Assembly (NCBI RefSeq): GCF_000422845.1
Contig: NZ_AUGV01000017.1
Span: 62,001 to 126,000, forward strand
Length of the DNA: 64,000 nucleotides
Direction of reading: 5' to 3'
Source: Oceanobacter kriegii DSM 6294
Lineage (GTDB): Bacteria > Pseudomonadota > Gammaproteobacteria > Pseudomonadales > Oceanobacteraceae
Of this stretch, positions 17,081 to 25,119 are shown one piece after another. The notes beneath the pieces are model-generated. The model was not told where the DNA came from. It did no database searches and was given only the letters and a program-made list of their open reading frames with translations. Both the position numbers and the translations under genes were made by a program. Numbering within the stretch: the stretch's first letter is position 1; each line of letters begins with the position of its first letter.

Positions 17081-19846
17081 TTAACCGCAGAACACCAGAC
17101 GCACGCTGTCCATGGCCAGCTGGGCTTTGCCAATGGCTTCCAGTACGTCGGCGCGTTCGGCTTCAATATTGGCGACCAGAGCATCCGGAATGTTCGGATT
17201 CTGCTCGGCCAATGAGCGAATACGCTGAATGCGGGATTCAAACGCTTCTTCAGCCTTGCTGACCGCGCGCGATACCATCTTGTCGAGCTGGCCTTCGCCC
17301 AGCTTCTCCAGCTTGTGCAAAATCGGTTTGATCTCTGCCATGCGCTGTTCGGCCAGACCGCGACCGGTCGACTTCTTCAGTGGCATAACAAAACCAATCA
17401 GGTCTGGCTCGTTCACTTTCAGTTCGCCTTTGGGCGTAAACGTCAGGTGCATGGCGTCTACCGGCAGGTAACGTTCGATCTGCAAGTGCTTGGGCGCCGG
17501 GCAGCGAGCAACAAACTGCAACTGGATAAAGCAGTCGCCGGTCTGGTAGTCGTGGTTTTCAATGTAACCAATGGCGGTGTTACCAATCGGGCCTGTCGTT
17601 ACCAGCTCCAGAGCCTGATCGATGAACGGGTGCTCCCAGCTCAGGAACTGAACATCGTCACGTGCCAGTGCGACTTCACGACGGGTGGTGGCCATAAAGC
17701 CATCTTCCGGCAGGTGTGGCAGCTCCGGAACCAGCATGTGGTCACCCGGTGCAATGGTCACACAGTCATTGCCCAAATCGGCAAATTCAACGCCCACAGC
17801 ATCGGCGAACAGATCGACGAAGTCGTTCAGTTCGGCTTCGTCTTCAATGTGCGTGATGGTCATGTCGGAGGCCAGGGCGCGTGCGCGGCTTGGGTGACAG
17901 GAATGCAATTCCAGCAAACGGTCGCGGCCTTGTTCGAGCTTGGCTTTCAGTTCGCCGCCTTCTTTGGCCAGTCGTGCAATCAGATCATCGAGGTCGTGAT
18001 CGCCCAAAATAGCCTGTTCGATTTCGTCACGGTTGGCTTCCAGCAGGGTTTGAGCCGTTGGGTTCGGCTCGGCGAACACGTTCAGGCCCTGATGGGCAAT
18101 GGACTGCCAGCGGGAAGAAGCGTGGTTTTCAAACGCCAGACTGTGAATCTGGATTTCATTGGCCTGACCAATACGGTCCAGACGGCCAATGCGCTGTTCG
18201 ATCAGGTCACAGTTGAACGGCAAATCGAACAACACCAGATGGTGGGCAAACTGGAAGTTACGGCCTTCACTGCCAATTTCAGAACACAGCAGCAATCGGG
18301 CGCCTTGTTCCGGATCGGCGAAGTAGGCGGCGGCACGGTCACGTTCAACCAGGTGCATTTGCTCGTGGAACACCGCCACCTGAATGCCGTGTTTCTCCCA
18401 CAGGTAGGATTCCAGCTCCAGTACGGTAGAAGCATGGTGGCAAATCAGAACGATCTTGGATTTGCCGGTGCCCTTGATGATGTCCAGCAGGGCATTGACG
18501 CGCTGGTCATTTTCACACCAGTCAGACTGCTGGCGCTCCGGGTACAGGGCTTCTTCCAGATTCAGCGCATGAGCCTGTTGCTCTGGTTGCGCAACAGCCG
18601 TCAGGTTCGGAACACGGGCAGGGAAGCCGGTGACACCATGGCGGGTGTTGCGGTACATGGCACGGCCCGGGCCACGACGGTCAATCAGGGCATCCAGGGC
18701 TTTCTGGCGGTTGTCGTCGTTGATGCCGGTTGCAAACTCCGGTGCGATGGATGCCAGCTGAGCCAGGGCATCGGCACTCAGTTCAGAGCCATCGGCCAGC
18801 TGTGCAGCCAGGTCGGCAACAGACTGGTAAGAAGACTGTTCTTGCAGGAACTGCTCAAGGCTTGGGTAGCGCTCCGGGTCCAGCAGGCGCAGGCGAGCAT
18901 AGTGACCTTCAACACCCAGCTGTTCAGGGGTTGCCGTCAGCAGCAGTACGCCCGGTGTTTTGGCCGCCATGTTTTCGACCAGCTGATAACCGGCGTCGGC
19001 ACCATCCTGGCTCCACTGCAAGTGGTGTGCTTCATCAACCACGACCATATCCCAATCGGATTGCGCCATGGATGCAGAAACGTAAGGGTCGGTTGCCAGA
19101 GACATCGGGCACAAGTACAGCTGGGAACTGTTAAACAGCGGAGAACAGATATCCTTGGCGTCGTCAACGTCGTCTTGCTGCAGGATGCTGAAACGCAGGT
19201 TGAAGCGGCGAATCATTTCAACCAGCCACTGGTGTACCAGGTGGTCAGGCACCAAAACCATCACGCGCTGAATTCGCTGTTGCAGCAGCAGGCGGTGCAG
19301 GATCAAGCCGGCTTCAATGGTTTTACCCAAACCCACTTCATCCGCCAGCAAAACCCGTGGCATGGAGTCCTGGGTGACTTGTTGGGCAATGTATTGCTGG
19401 TGAGGCAGCAGGCTGGTGCGGGCACCCAGCAAACCATAGAACGGTCGCTGACGCAGGTTGGTGATTTGCTTCAGGCTCAGCTGACGCAGTTCGTACAGGT
19501 TGTTGTTGTCGATTTGTCCTGAGAACAAACGATCAACCGGCTGGTTCAGCTGAATGGCACCGCTGAGCTGGATTTCGGAAATCGAGCGGCCAGCGGTGAA
19601 GTAAAAGGCGATGTCATCAATGACTTCGACGGATTCAATGGTTACAACGTTGCCGTCTTGCAGAGGTACCTTGTCGCCGTTTTTAAAAATGACCCGGGTA
19701 AGCGGAGCATTTTGCACGGAATAGGTACGCACGTCGTCGATGGTCGGGAAATACAGAGTGACCGAACGAAAGTCGACGCTTTGAACAAGCCCAAGCCCAA
19801 GATCTGTTTCGGCTTCGCTAATCCAACGCTGACCAACTGAATACAT
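17081..19846 (-). CDS. rapA: RNA polymerase-associated ATPase RapA
   Basis: Swi2/Snf2-family ATPase that binds RNA polymerase and helps recycle it after termination. It has 921 residues from the chosen ATG (E. coli: 968). The N-terminal Tudor-like domains begin with YSVGQRWIS; motif I is LLADEVGLGKT (about 167-176), the DEAH box is VVVDEAHHLQW (271-274), and the second helicase lobe includes SEGRNFQFAHHLVLFDLPFN and RIGRLDRIGQ. The start is set by alignment of MYSVGQRWIS with E. coli MPFTLGQRWIS; 15 codons upstream in frame are not family-like. Convergent with gor. Confidence 0.96.
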   Translation of the reverse strand: MYSVGQRWISEAETDLGLGLVQSVDFRSVTLYFPTIDDVRTYSVQNAPLTRVIFKNGDKVPLQDGNVVTIESVEVIDDIAFYFTAGRSISEIQLSGAIQLNQPVDRLFSGQIDNNNLYELRQLSLKQITNLRQRPFYGLLGARTSLLPHQQYIAQQVTQDSMPRVLLADEVGLGKTIEAGLILHRLLLQQRIQRVMVLVPDHLVHQWLVEMIRRFNLRFSILQQDDVDDAKDICSPLFNSSQLYLCPMSLATDPYVSASMAQSDWDMVVVDEAHHLQWSQDGADAGYQLVENMAAKTPGVLLLTATPEQLGVEGHYARLRLLDPERYPSLEQFLQEQSSYQSVADLAAQLADGSELSADALAQLASIAPEFATGINDDNRQKALDALIDRRGPGRAMYRNTRHGVTGFPARVPNLTAVAQPEQQAHALNLEEALYPERQQSDWCENDQRVNALLDIIKGTGKSKIVLICHHASTVLELESYLWEKHGIQVAVFHEQMHLVERDRAAAYFADPEQGARLLLCSEIGSEGRNFQFAHHLVLFDLPFNCDLIEQRIGRLDRIGQANEIQIHSLAFENHASSRWQSIAHQGLNVFAEPNPTAQTLLEANRDEIEQAILGDHDLDDLIARLAKEGGELKAKLEQGRDRLLELHSCHPSRARALASDMTITHIEDEAELNDFVDLFADAVGVEFADLGNDCVTIAPGDHMLVPELPHLPEDGFMATTRREVALARDDVQFLSWEHPFIDQALELVTTGPIGNTAIGYIENHDYQTGDCFIQLQFVARCPAPKHLQIERYLPVDAMHLTFTPKGELKVNEPDLIGFVMPLKKSTGRGLAEQRMAEIKPILHKLEKLGEGQLDKMVSRAVSKAEEAFESRIQRIRSLAEQNPNIPDALVANIEAERADVLEAIGKAQLAMDSVRLVFCG

Positions 19847-20383
19847 AAATAGAAGGGTCCTGATGATAAATCTGAAGGAAGTCGGTGGCACAAAACACTG
19901 GCCAACCTGTAAGGCGGCGAAGTCTACCGTAAGCGGCTTGGTTGACCAATGACATGACAGGATAAAGATTTTGAAAAAGTGTCATTGGTTCATCAATGAA
20001 ACCATGGCGCGCACGAATCCGGTGGATGGCAAGCAGCAGGCATAATGATTCAGATTTCTGGTCTGGCTGTTGGCCAGAGGGGCTTCTTACAACTCTTTTA
20101 TTTCCGATAATTGATATTATCGGAATAAATGGATTTCAGGACGTGAGGGCTGAAATCTCCCGTTTGATGGCGGCTTTGGAATTGTTTTCATGTCCATGCC
20201 ATACACATTGCTCAACTATCAATTGTTTGGGCTTACTCTGGATTTGCGGCTTTCCGCTGTCTGTACGCCTTTGAAGTCCATTCGATGATTCAGGGTCCTG
20301 CATTCTGTTATGCGCGCCCTGGGGTTCTCTGGCGTTTGCCAGCTATCAGATTCTCTGCAATAGCTCTTGGCCGCCAAGCCGAA
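19847..20383. other. Gene-free interval between rapA and the KfrA-like gene
   Basis: No convincing gene. It contains a weak candidate rapA promoter on the minus strand (TTGGTC, complement of 19944-19949; 17 bases; TAGACT, complement of 19921-19926), a 10-base inverted repeat ACCAATGACA / TGTCATTGGT at 19945-19954 and 19980-19989, the palindrome at 20102-20125, and a 10-base inverted repeat (20282-20291 with 20381-20390) around the end of the KfrA-like gene. Probably holds the left border of the accessory module. Confidence 0.5.
20102..20125. repeat. Palindrome A, CGATAA-N6-TTATCG type
   Basis: Perfect inverted repeat TTCCGATAAT-TGAT-ATTATCGGAA. The inner core CGATAA-TTGATA-TTATCG has the same layout as palindrome B at 21491-21520, with the same six-base spacing between half-sites. 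It lies about 260 bases past the stop of the KfrA-like gene. Could be a protein-binding site or a recombinase core site. Confidence 0.75.
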
Positions 20384-21409
20384 TCATCGACTTAGCTTTT
20401 CCAGCAGGTTTGCGTAGCGCGTTGCTTCGGATCGAGCTGCTGCAAGTGCTTGCTGGTGTTCTTGTTCGCGAAGCTGCTGCTGGCTTTGCAGTTGTTCCAG
20501 TGTGGTTTGAAGTTGCTGCCGCAAGGCGTTTGCGTTTTGCAGTTCAGTGGCCTGGCGTTGCTTGTCACCCTGGATATCGCTCAAGGCGTTCTCGCGTTCA
20601 TTTAATTGTTTTTGCTGTTGCGCCAGCTCACGCTCAAACGCCGCTCGCTGTTCCTGCAGGTGTTTTTCATGCTGATCATTCAGCTCATTGCGTTGCTGAT
20701 TCAGGGCGACTTCTTTGGCTGCTGTCTGCTGGCTCTGTAGCTCTTGCAACTCGTATTTGTGCACTGATTGCTGCTGTTGCAGTTGTTGGTTCAGGCTGGC
20801 TATTTGCTGTTCAAAGCGGCTGCGCTCATCTTGTCGGTCCTTGGCCATACTGTCCTGATAATGCTCAAACTGCTCGCGGACGGTTTTGTTTTCCTGTTTG
20901 AGCTCCTGCTGCGCCTGGCGGCTTTCATACAGCTGTCCGGATACCTCACTGAGTTTCACCTCAAGCCGCGTGTTTTCCAGTGTCAGCTGGTTGTGTTGCT
21001 GTTCCAGTGTCTCAATGCGTTGATCTGACACTTCAATTCGGTGTGTTGCGGCCTCCAGCTCGCCATTTAGCTTGTCGCGTTCGCTCTGTGCGGCGTTCAG
21101 TTGCTCTGTTAAGGCCTGTTTTTCCTCTTCAAATGCCCGCTTGGCATCTTCGGTGGATTGTTCTGCTTGCTGTGTCAGGTAGGCATTCAGCGCTTCAACG
21201 GCGCTCAGTACATCCTGATTGAGGCTGCTATTGGTGGTGTTTTCTTCAGTTTGCTGGCTTCGCCACTGTTTCAGCATGGGGCCTATGGTGCTTTTACTGC
21301 CGGTGCCAAGCTGCTCGCGCACCCGGTCTACCGTGGGCTCCAGCCCATTGTTGGTGATGATTTCTGCGGCTTTTGCCACTTGCTCAAAGCGTATTCCCGG
21401 GCGCGCCAT
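20384..21409 (-). CDS. KfrA-like coiled-coil DNA-binding protein
   Basis: 341 residues. The first 60 or so match the KfrA N-terminal DNA-binding domain (RFEQVAKAAEIITNNGLEPTVDRVREQLG, then GSKSTIGPMLKQW), known from plasmid KfrA proteins that bind DNA and repress their own promoter. The rest, to the end, is a long Gln/Glu/Lys-rich coiled coil with heptad-like repeats (EQQHNQL, LNQQLQQQQS). AGGAAG lies before the ATG. It is divergent from the two recombinase genes. The gap between them has a GTAA repeat cluster and palindrome B. Its role is inferred to be control of the recombinases or DNA architecture. Confidence 0.85.
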   Translation of the reverse strand: MARPGIRFEQVAKAAEIITNNGLEPTVDRVREQLGTGSKSTIGPMLKQWRSQQTEENTTNSSLNQDVLSAVEALNAYLTQQAEQSTEDAKRAFEEEKQALTEQLNAAQSERDKLNGELEAATHRIEVSDQRIETLEQQHNQLTLENTRLEVKLSEVSGQLYESRQAQQELKQENKTVREQFEHYQDSMAKDRQDERSRFEQQIASLNQQLQQQQSVHKYELQELQSQQTAAKEVALNQQRNELNDQHEKHLQEQRAAFERELAQQQKQLNERENALSDIQGDKQRQATELQNANALRQQLQTTLEQLQSQQQLREQEHQQALAAARSEATRYANLLEKLSR

Positions 21410-21420
21410 GGGATCTTCCT

Positions 21421-21456
21421 GTAACGTATTACGTAATATGTAATGTAAGTGTAATT
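21421..21456. repeat. GTAA repeat cluster upstream of the KfrA-like gene
   Basis: Five GTAA words start at 21421, 21433, 21440, 21445 and 21451 within 35 bases; the core ATTACGTAAT (21428-21437) is itself a palindrome. It lies 12-47 bases before the KfrA-like ATG, where an autoregulatory site would be expected. Confidence 0.5.
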
Positions 21457-21490
21457 GTGCTTTCTGATATTGGCAATCAAGGATAAAAAT

Positions 21491-21525
21491 AACCTTCGAT
21501 AATTATTGTTATCGAAGGTTATAAT
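21491..21525 (+). promoter_or_regulatory. Palindrome B overlapping a promoter for the recombinase genes
   Basis: Perfect inverted repeat with 12-base arms, AACCTTCGATAA (21491-21502) and TTATCGAAGGTT (21509-21520), and spacer TTATTG. Its right end runs into TATAAT (21520-21525), a consensus -10 box for rightward transcription. The -35 position falls inside the left arm (no good -35 match), so a bound protein would block or activate this promoter. Confidence 0.6.
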
Positions 21526-21549
21526 GGCATTTAACCCTTTAAGAGAATG

Positions 21550-21582
21550 ATCCCGGTACACTATTCGTGTCGAAACCGGGAT
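21550..21582 (+). other. Nested hairpin in the leader of the recombinase operon
   Basis: Outer stem ATCCCGGT / ACCGGGAT (eight pairs) and inner stem ACAC / GTGT around TATTC, with CGAA bulged on one side. It sits in the 5' leader between the TATAAT box and the first recombinase ATG. No T run follows, so it is not a simple terminator. Confidence 0.5.
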
Positions 21583-21637
21583 TGAAGCTGGGCTAAGGGA
21601 CGGAATTGAAGGATTGAATCTGAGTGGTGAAAATTCG

Positions 21638-22636
21638 ATGAGTCGTTATTTGAGTGAGGCGCGCCCTGCTGAGCTTGTGCGATCTGGCTACAGCGAGGAC
21701 GAAAAAGCAAAGCTTGATGCGTTTCTGGCGTCGGCGACGTCTGAAAATACACGGCGCAGTTATCGCTCGGCCATTCGGCAATACCAGCGTTCTGGCGGAC
21801 CGCTGCCTGCAACGGCGGACGATATTGTGCGGTATTTGTTGCTGACATCGGAGCGCTACCGAGTGGCGACCCTGCAATTGCATTTGAGCGCCCTCTCCGC
21901 CTGGCACGCCTTTCAGGGTGTGGTTGACCCGGTGGTGTCAGCCCCTGTTCGTCAGGTTCTGAAAGGCATCAAGCGCAGTAACGGTCAGCCGCAACAGAAA
22001 GCGCCGCCATTGCGGTTACAGCAGCTGGGTAAAATCTGCCACTCAATGACTGCCAATGGCGGGCAGCCTGGAAAGCTATCATCCGTTAGGGATAAGGCAT
22101 TGCTGTTGCTGGGCTTTCTTGGGGCCTTTCGGCGCAGTGAGCTGGTTGCCATTGATGTGTCCGACTTGAGTTTTGTTACCGATGGTTTGGAAATTCGCAT
22201 TCGGCACTCCAAAACCGACCAGACCGGCCAAGGACTGGTAAAAGCCATTCCGGCGACCGCTGGCGAGCTGTGCGCGGTAACGGCTGTGAGGGATTGGCTA
22301 TCGGTGGCTGGGATTGAAAGTGGCGCGGTTTTTCGCCCGGTGAATCAATGGCAGCAGCTGTCTGAAAATCGTCTGACTCCATCGGCTGTGAATCAAATTC
22401 TGAAGCGTGCCTGCACAAAAGCCGGTGTTGATGACGCATTGCAGTTTAGTGGTCATAGTTTGCGTCGTGGCCTGGCAACCGAGGCGGCCAGATCCGGCGC
22501 ATCGTTTGAGGCGATTCGCAAACAAGGCGGCTGGAAAAACGACACGACTGTGCGTGGCTATATAGAAGAAGGCAGTCGCTTCAAGGATAACGTGGTATCG
22601 ATCTTGTTCGACCTGAATCAGGAACATCAGGCATGA
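21638..22636 (+). CDS. Tyrosine recombinase/integrase, first of an overlapping pair
   Basis: 332 residues from the ATG at 21638, which has GTGGTGA upstream. An N-terminal SAM-like core-binding domain (ENTRRSYRSAIRQYQ, then LSALSAWHAFQG) is followed by a catalytic domain with all expected residues: Arg in LGAFRRSEL, Lys in HSKTDQTG, HSLRRG for the HxxR pair, Trp in GGWKND, and the nucleophile Tyr in VRGYIEE. No excisionase is seen nearby. It overlaps the next recombinase by four bases (ATGA), so the two are translated together. It could act in integration or in DNA inversion; the target site is unknown. Confidence 0.88.
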   Translation: MSRYLSEARPAELVRSGYSEDEKAKLDAFLASATSENTRRSYRSAIRQYQRSGGPLPATADDIVRYLLLTSERYRVATLQLHLSALSAWHAFQGVVDPVVSAPVRQVLKGIKRSNGQPQQKAPPLRLQQLGKICHSMTANGGQPGKLSSVRDKALLLLGFLGAFRRSELVAIDVSDLSFVTDGLEIRIRHSKTDQTGQGLVKAIPATAGELCAVTAVRDWLSVAGIESGAVFRPVNQWQQLSENRLTPSAVNQILKRACTKAGVDDALQFSGHSLRRGLATEAARSGASFEAIRKQGGWKNDTTVRGYIEEGSRFKDNVVSILFDLNQEHQA

Positions 22637-23889
22637 GCTTGCAGCGTGTTTTAAACACACCCCCTACTCCATTTTTTGACAATCTGAATCATCTGGCGAG
22701 CCCGTTGACGGATGCTCGTACCATTCTGGATCGCCAGCCGCAGCTGCGTAACGTGCCAGGTGCCTTTGAGGATCTGGTTCACACGCTGGGGTTTCTGGTC
22801 AGTTTTAACGGCTCCACCGCGACGTTTAACAGCTATCGGCGCGAGGCCGAACGTCTGTTGCAATGGAGCTTTCTGGTTCGGGAAGCCTGCTTGCATGATT
22901 TAAAACGCGCCGATCTGGAAGACTACATTCGTTTTTGTCAGTCACCGCCGGCGGCCTGGATTGGTACGGCGCAGTTGGCCCGTTTCAAAAGCCAGCAAGG
23001 CGAGCGCGTACCCAACGAAAAGTGGCGGCCGTTTGTGATTCAGCCAGACAAGGCGTCGCTGACCGAACAGCGTCCGGATGCATTTGCGCTGTCGCAAAAA
23101 AGCCTGCAATCCTTGTTTGCTGTGCTGTCGTCGTATTTCAATTTTCTGATTCAGGAAGACTATCTGGAAGGCAATCCAATCGCGCTGATTCGGCAGAAAA
23201 GCAAGTTCTTACAGCGTCATGCCTACTCGGAGCCGGTGCGGCGCATCTCCAATTTGCAGTGGGATTACGTGCTGGAAACCATTGAGTTGATGGCAAAAGA
23301 CAACCCGGTCGAGCATGAGCGATCGCTGTTTATCATGCGCTGCCTGTTTGCCATGTATCTGCGTATTTCGGAACTTGTGGCTGACGAGCGTTCGACGCCG
23401 GTCATGGGTGATTTCCAGAAGGATATGGATGGTAACTGGTGGCTGCGCGTTGTAGGTAAAGGCAACAAGGCCCGAATGGTTACAGTGTCGGATGACATGC
23501 TGGCGGCGCTGAAGCGATATCGCAGTTTTCTGGGCTTATCTGAACTCCCTCATGCGGGCGAGCAAACGCCATTGGTGCCCAAGCTGCGAGGTCGTGGCCC
23601 TGTAACCAGTACACGTCAGATTCGGTATTTAGTGCAGTATTGCTTCGATCGAACGTTAGAGAGAATGCGTCAGGATGGGCTTGAGCGGGATGCGGAAGAA
23701 TTGAAAGTGGCGACGGTTCACTGGTTGCGCCATACCGGAATTTCCGAGGATGTTAAGCATCGACCTAAAGAGCACGTCAGGGAGGATGCCGGACATGCCA
23801 GCCTGGCCACAACGGACCGTTATATTGATACAGAAATGCGTGAACGACACGCCAGTGCGCGTAACAAAAAACTCAAGCCGGACTACTAA
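22633..23889 (+). CDS. Tyrosine recombinase/integrase, second of an overlapping pair
   Basis: 418 residues. The N-terminal half is longer than in the first recombinase and includes a core-binding domain (TATFNSYRREAERLLQW). The catalytic residues are complete: Arg in MYLRISELV, Lys in VGKGNKAR, HWLRHTG for HxxR, His in DAGHASLATT, and Tyr in TTDRYID. The two recombinases are different in sequence, so this is not a simple duplication. Two different recombinases acting together is known for XerC/XerD and for Tn554-type elements; cooperation here is inferred from the overlap. The stop is 21 bases from the convergent phaB. Confidence 0.88.
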   Translation: MSLQRVLNTPPTPFFDNLNHLASPLTDARTILDRQPQLRNVPGAFEDLVHTLGFLVSFNGSTATFNSYRREAERLLQWSFLVREACLHDLKRADLEDYIRFCQSPPAAWIGTAQLARFKSQQGERVPNEKWRPFVIQPDKASLTEQRPDAFALSQKSLQSLFAVLSSYFNFLIQEDYLEGNPIALIRQKSKFLQRHAYSEPVRRISNLQWDYVLETIELMAKDNPVEHERSLFIMRCLFAMYLRISELVADERSTPVMGDFQKDMDGNWWLRVVGKGNKARMVTVSDDMLAALKRYRSFLGLSELPHAGEQTPLVPKLRGRGPVTSTRQIRYLVQYCFDRTLERMRQDGLERDAEELKVATVHWLRHTGISEDVKHRPKEHVREDAGHASLATTDRYIDTEMRERHASARNKKLKPDY

Positions 23890-23898
23890 CTCGGCTTG
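23874..23898. terminator. Weak hairpin between recombinase 2 and phaB
   Basis: CAAGCCG / CGGCTTG with an 11-base loop covering the recombinase stop codon. No T run, so it is at best a weak shared terminator for the convergent genes. Confidence 0.3.
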
Positions 23899-23910
23899 AT
23901 GGTTTCACGC

Positions 23911-24657
23911 TTAGTGCATGTACTGACCGCCGTTGGCAGAAATGTTGGCACCGGTAATGAAACCGTTTTCGTCAGATGCCAGGAAGCTCACCACGCGAGC
24001 AATCTCTTCCGGAGCGCCGAAGCGACCAACAGGAATGCTCTTGCGGATGGTTTCGCGAATTTCTTCCGGAACATCCATGATCATGCTGGTAGCAATGTAG
24101 CCTGGGGACACAGTGTTGACTGTGATGCCTTTGGAAGCAACTTCCTGGGCGACGGCTTTGGTGAAGCCGTACATGCCAGCCTTGGCGGCTGAATAGTTGG
24201 CCTGGCCGAACTGGCCTTTTTCACCATTGATGGATGAGATGTTAACGATGCGGCCCCATTTCTTCTCGAGCATGTCGTTAATCACCAGGCGGGTCATAAA
24301 GAACACAGACGTCAGGTTGGTTGCGATGACGTCATGCCACATATCTGGCGTCATTTTCTTCAGAGTGGTGTCGCGGGTGATGCCACCGTTGTTCACCAGA
24401 ATATCCACTGGACCGAAGTCCTTGCGAATATTGTCGATACACGCTTCGCAAGACGCCCAGTCGGTAATGTTACCGAACGCCAGTGCGATGTCGTAACCTT
24501 CCTTGGACAGTTCTTCCTGCCATGCCTGGGCTTTCTCGTGCTTGCCGCCCGAGTAATAGCCAGCCACTACCTGATAACCGTCATCGTGCAATTTCTTACA
24601 GATTGCAGTACCGATACCACCTGTTCCTCCGGTAACCAATGCAACACGTTTAGACAT
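23911..24657 (-). CDS. phaB: Acetoacetyl-CoA reductase
   Basis: NADPH-dependent short-chain dehydrogenase (248 residues) that reduces acetoacetyl-CoA to (R)-3-hydroxybutyryl-CoA, the monomer of polyhydroxybutyrate. Cofactor site VTGGTGGIG, NNGG, catalytic Ser in VNISSINGEKGQFGQ, and YSAAKAG with catalytic Tyr and Lys. The NGEKGQFGQANYSAAKAG stretch and the ending ISANGGQYMH are typical of PhaB rather than FabG. AGGAG lies before the ATG. Neither phaA nor phaC is adjacent, so PHB synthesis in this strain needs those genes elsewhere. Confidence 0.92.
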   Translation of the reverse strand: MSKRVALVTGGTGGIGTAICKKLHDDGYQVVAGYYSGGKHEKAQAWQEELSKEGYDIALAFGNITDWASCEACIDNIRKDFGPVDILVNNGGITRDTTLKKMTPDMWHDVIATNLTSVFFMTRLVINDMLEKKWGRIVNISSINGEKGQFGQANYSAAKAGMYGFTKAVAQEVASKGITVNTVSPGYIATSMIMDVPEEIRETIRKSIPVGRFGAPEEIARVVSFLASDENGFITGANISANGGQYMH

Positions 24658-25119
24658 ACATCCACTCCTTTTGCTTTTGCGGTAAGTAGGCTTGAGAACC
24701 CTCTGAAAAACCCTGCACGGCTCTACCCGTGCCCTGCAGGTCGTTAGAACAAGGCGGCGACTGCAGTGGAATGGCTGGCCCTTTCCAAATTCGCCAACAC
24801 TGTTCTGGCGGCCTGCGGGGATGGCAGGGCATTGCTGACTCTGTGTCGCTGATTTTTGACTTGACTCGTCAGGCCTGCAAATCAGCTTCGTGATTCAGCT
24901 TCGCCCTGTCATCCAGAGCGGGCACCGGATTTTTCAGTGAGTCCCTAGCTTCATATCTTGATATGACATCTGCATTACCCAGTCCAGCTAATAATTGTCA
25001 GATTGTCGAGTCCTTCATTGACTGGCCTGAATGAACACCACCTTACACCCATTCGGGTGAAGCCTGTCGCAGGCTGCGTTATAATCCGCGACCTTTTTGA
25101 TCTGACCCCGTTTTTAATC
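24658..25119. other. Divergent regulatory gap between phaB and thiI
   Basis: 462 bases with no convincing gene. Seen in it: a hairpin GCACGG / CCGTGC (24715-24732) within the phaB leader, a hairpin AGCCTG-TCG-CAGGCT at 25061-25075, and TATAAT at 25080-25085, a consensus -10 box for thiI without a good -35. The second hairpin occupies the -35/spacer area of that promoter, which would suit a bound regulator. No TPP riboswitch-like motif was recognised. Confidence 0.45.

Noticed and set aside
17315-19522. 735-codon open frame on the plus strand opposite rapA
   Set aside because: It is antisense to a clear RapA with full helicase motifs. The translation is low in known motifs and reflects the codon bias of rapA.
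19996-20274. 92-codon open frame between rapA and the KfrA-like gene
   Set aside because: No ribosome site, no family likeness, and it contains palindrome A; probably chance.
20281-20390. Inverted repeat TCGATGATTC / GAATCATCGA as an element end
   Set aside because: Ten bases with about 90 bases between and one arm covering the stop of the KfrA-like gene; no matching copy was seen at the right border near 23890.
20102-21520. Site-specific excision or inversion of the KfrA-like gene between the two palindromes
   Set aside because: The six-base spacers differ (TTGATA and TTATTG, also on the opposite strand), and tyrosine recombinases normally need matching overlap regions. The pair as a mutual recombination substrate is therefore unlikely, though each site may still matter.
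21561-21907. Minus-strand frames opposite the start of recombinase 1
   Set aside because: They overlap a well-supported recombinase gene and its leader and show no protein features.
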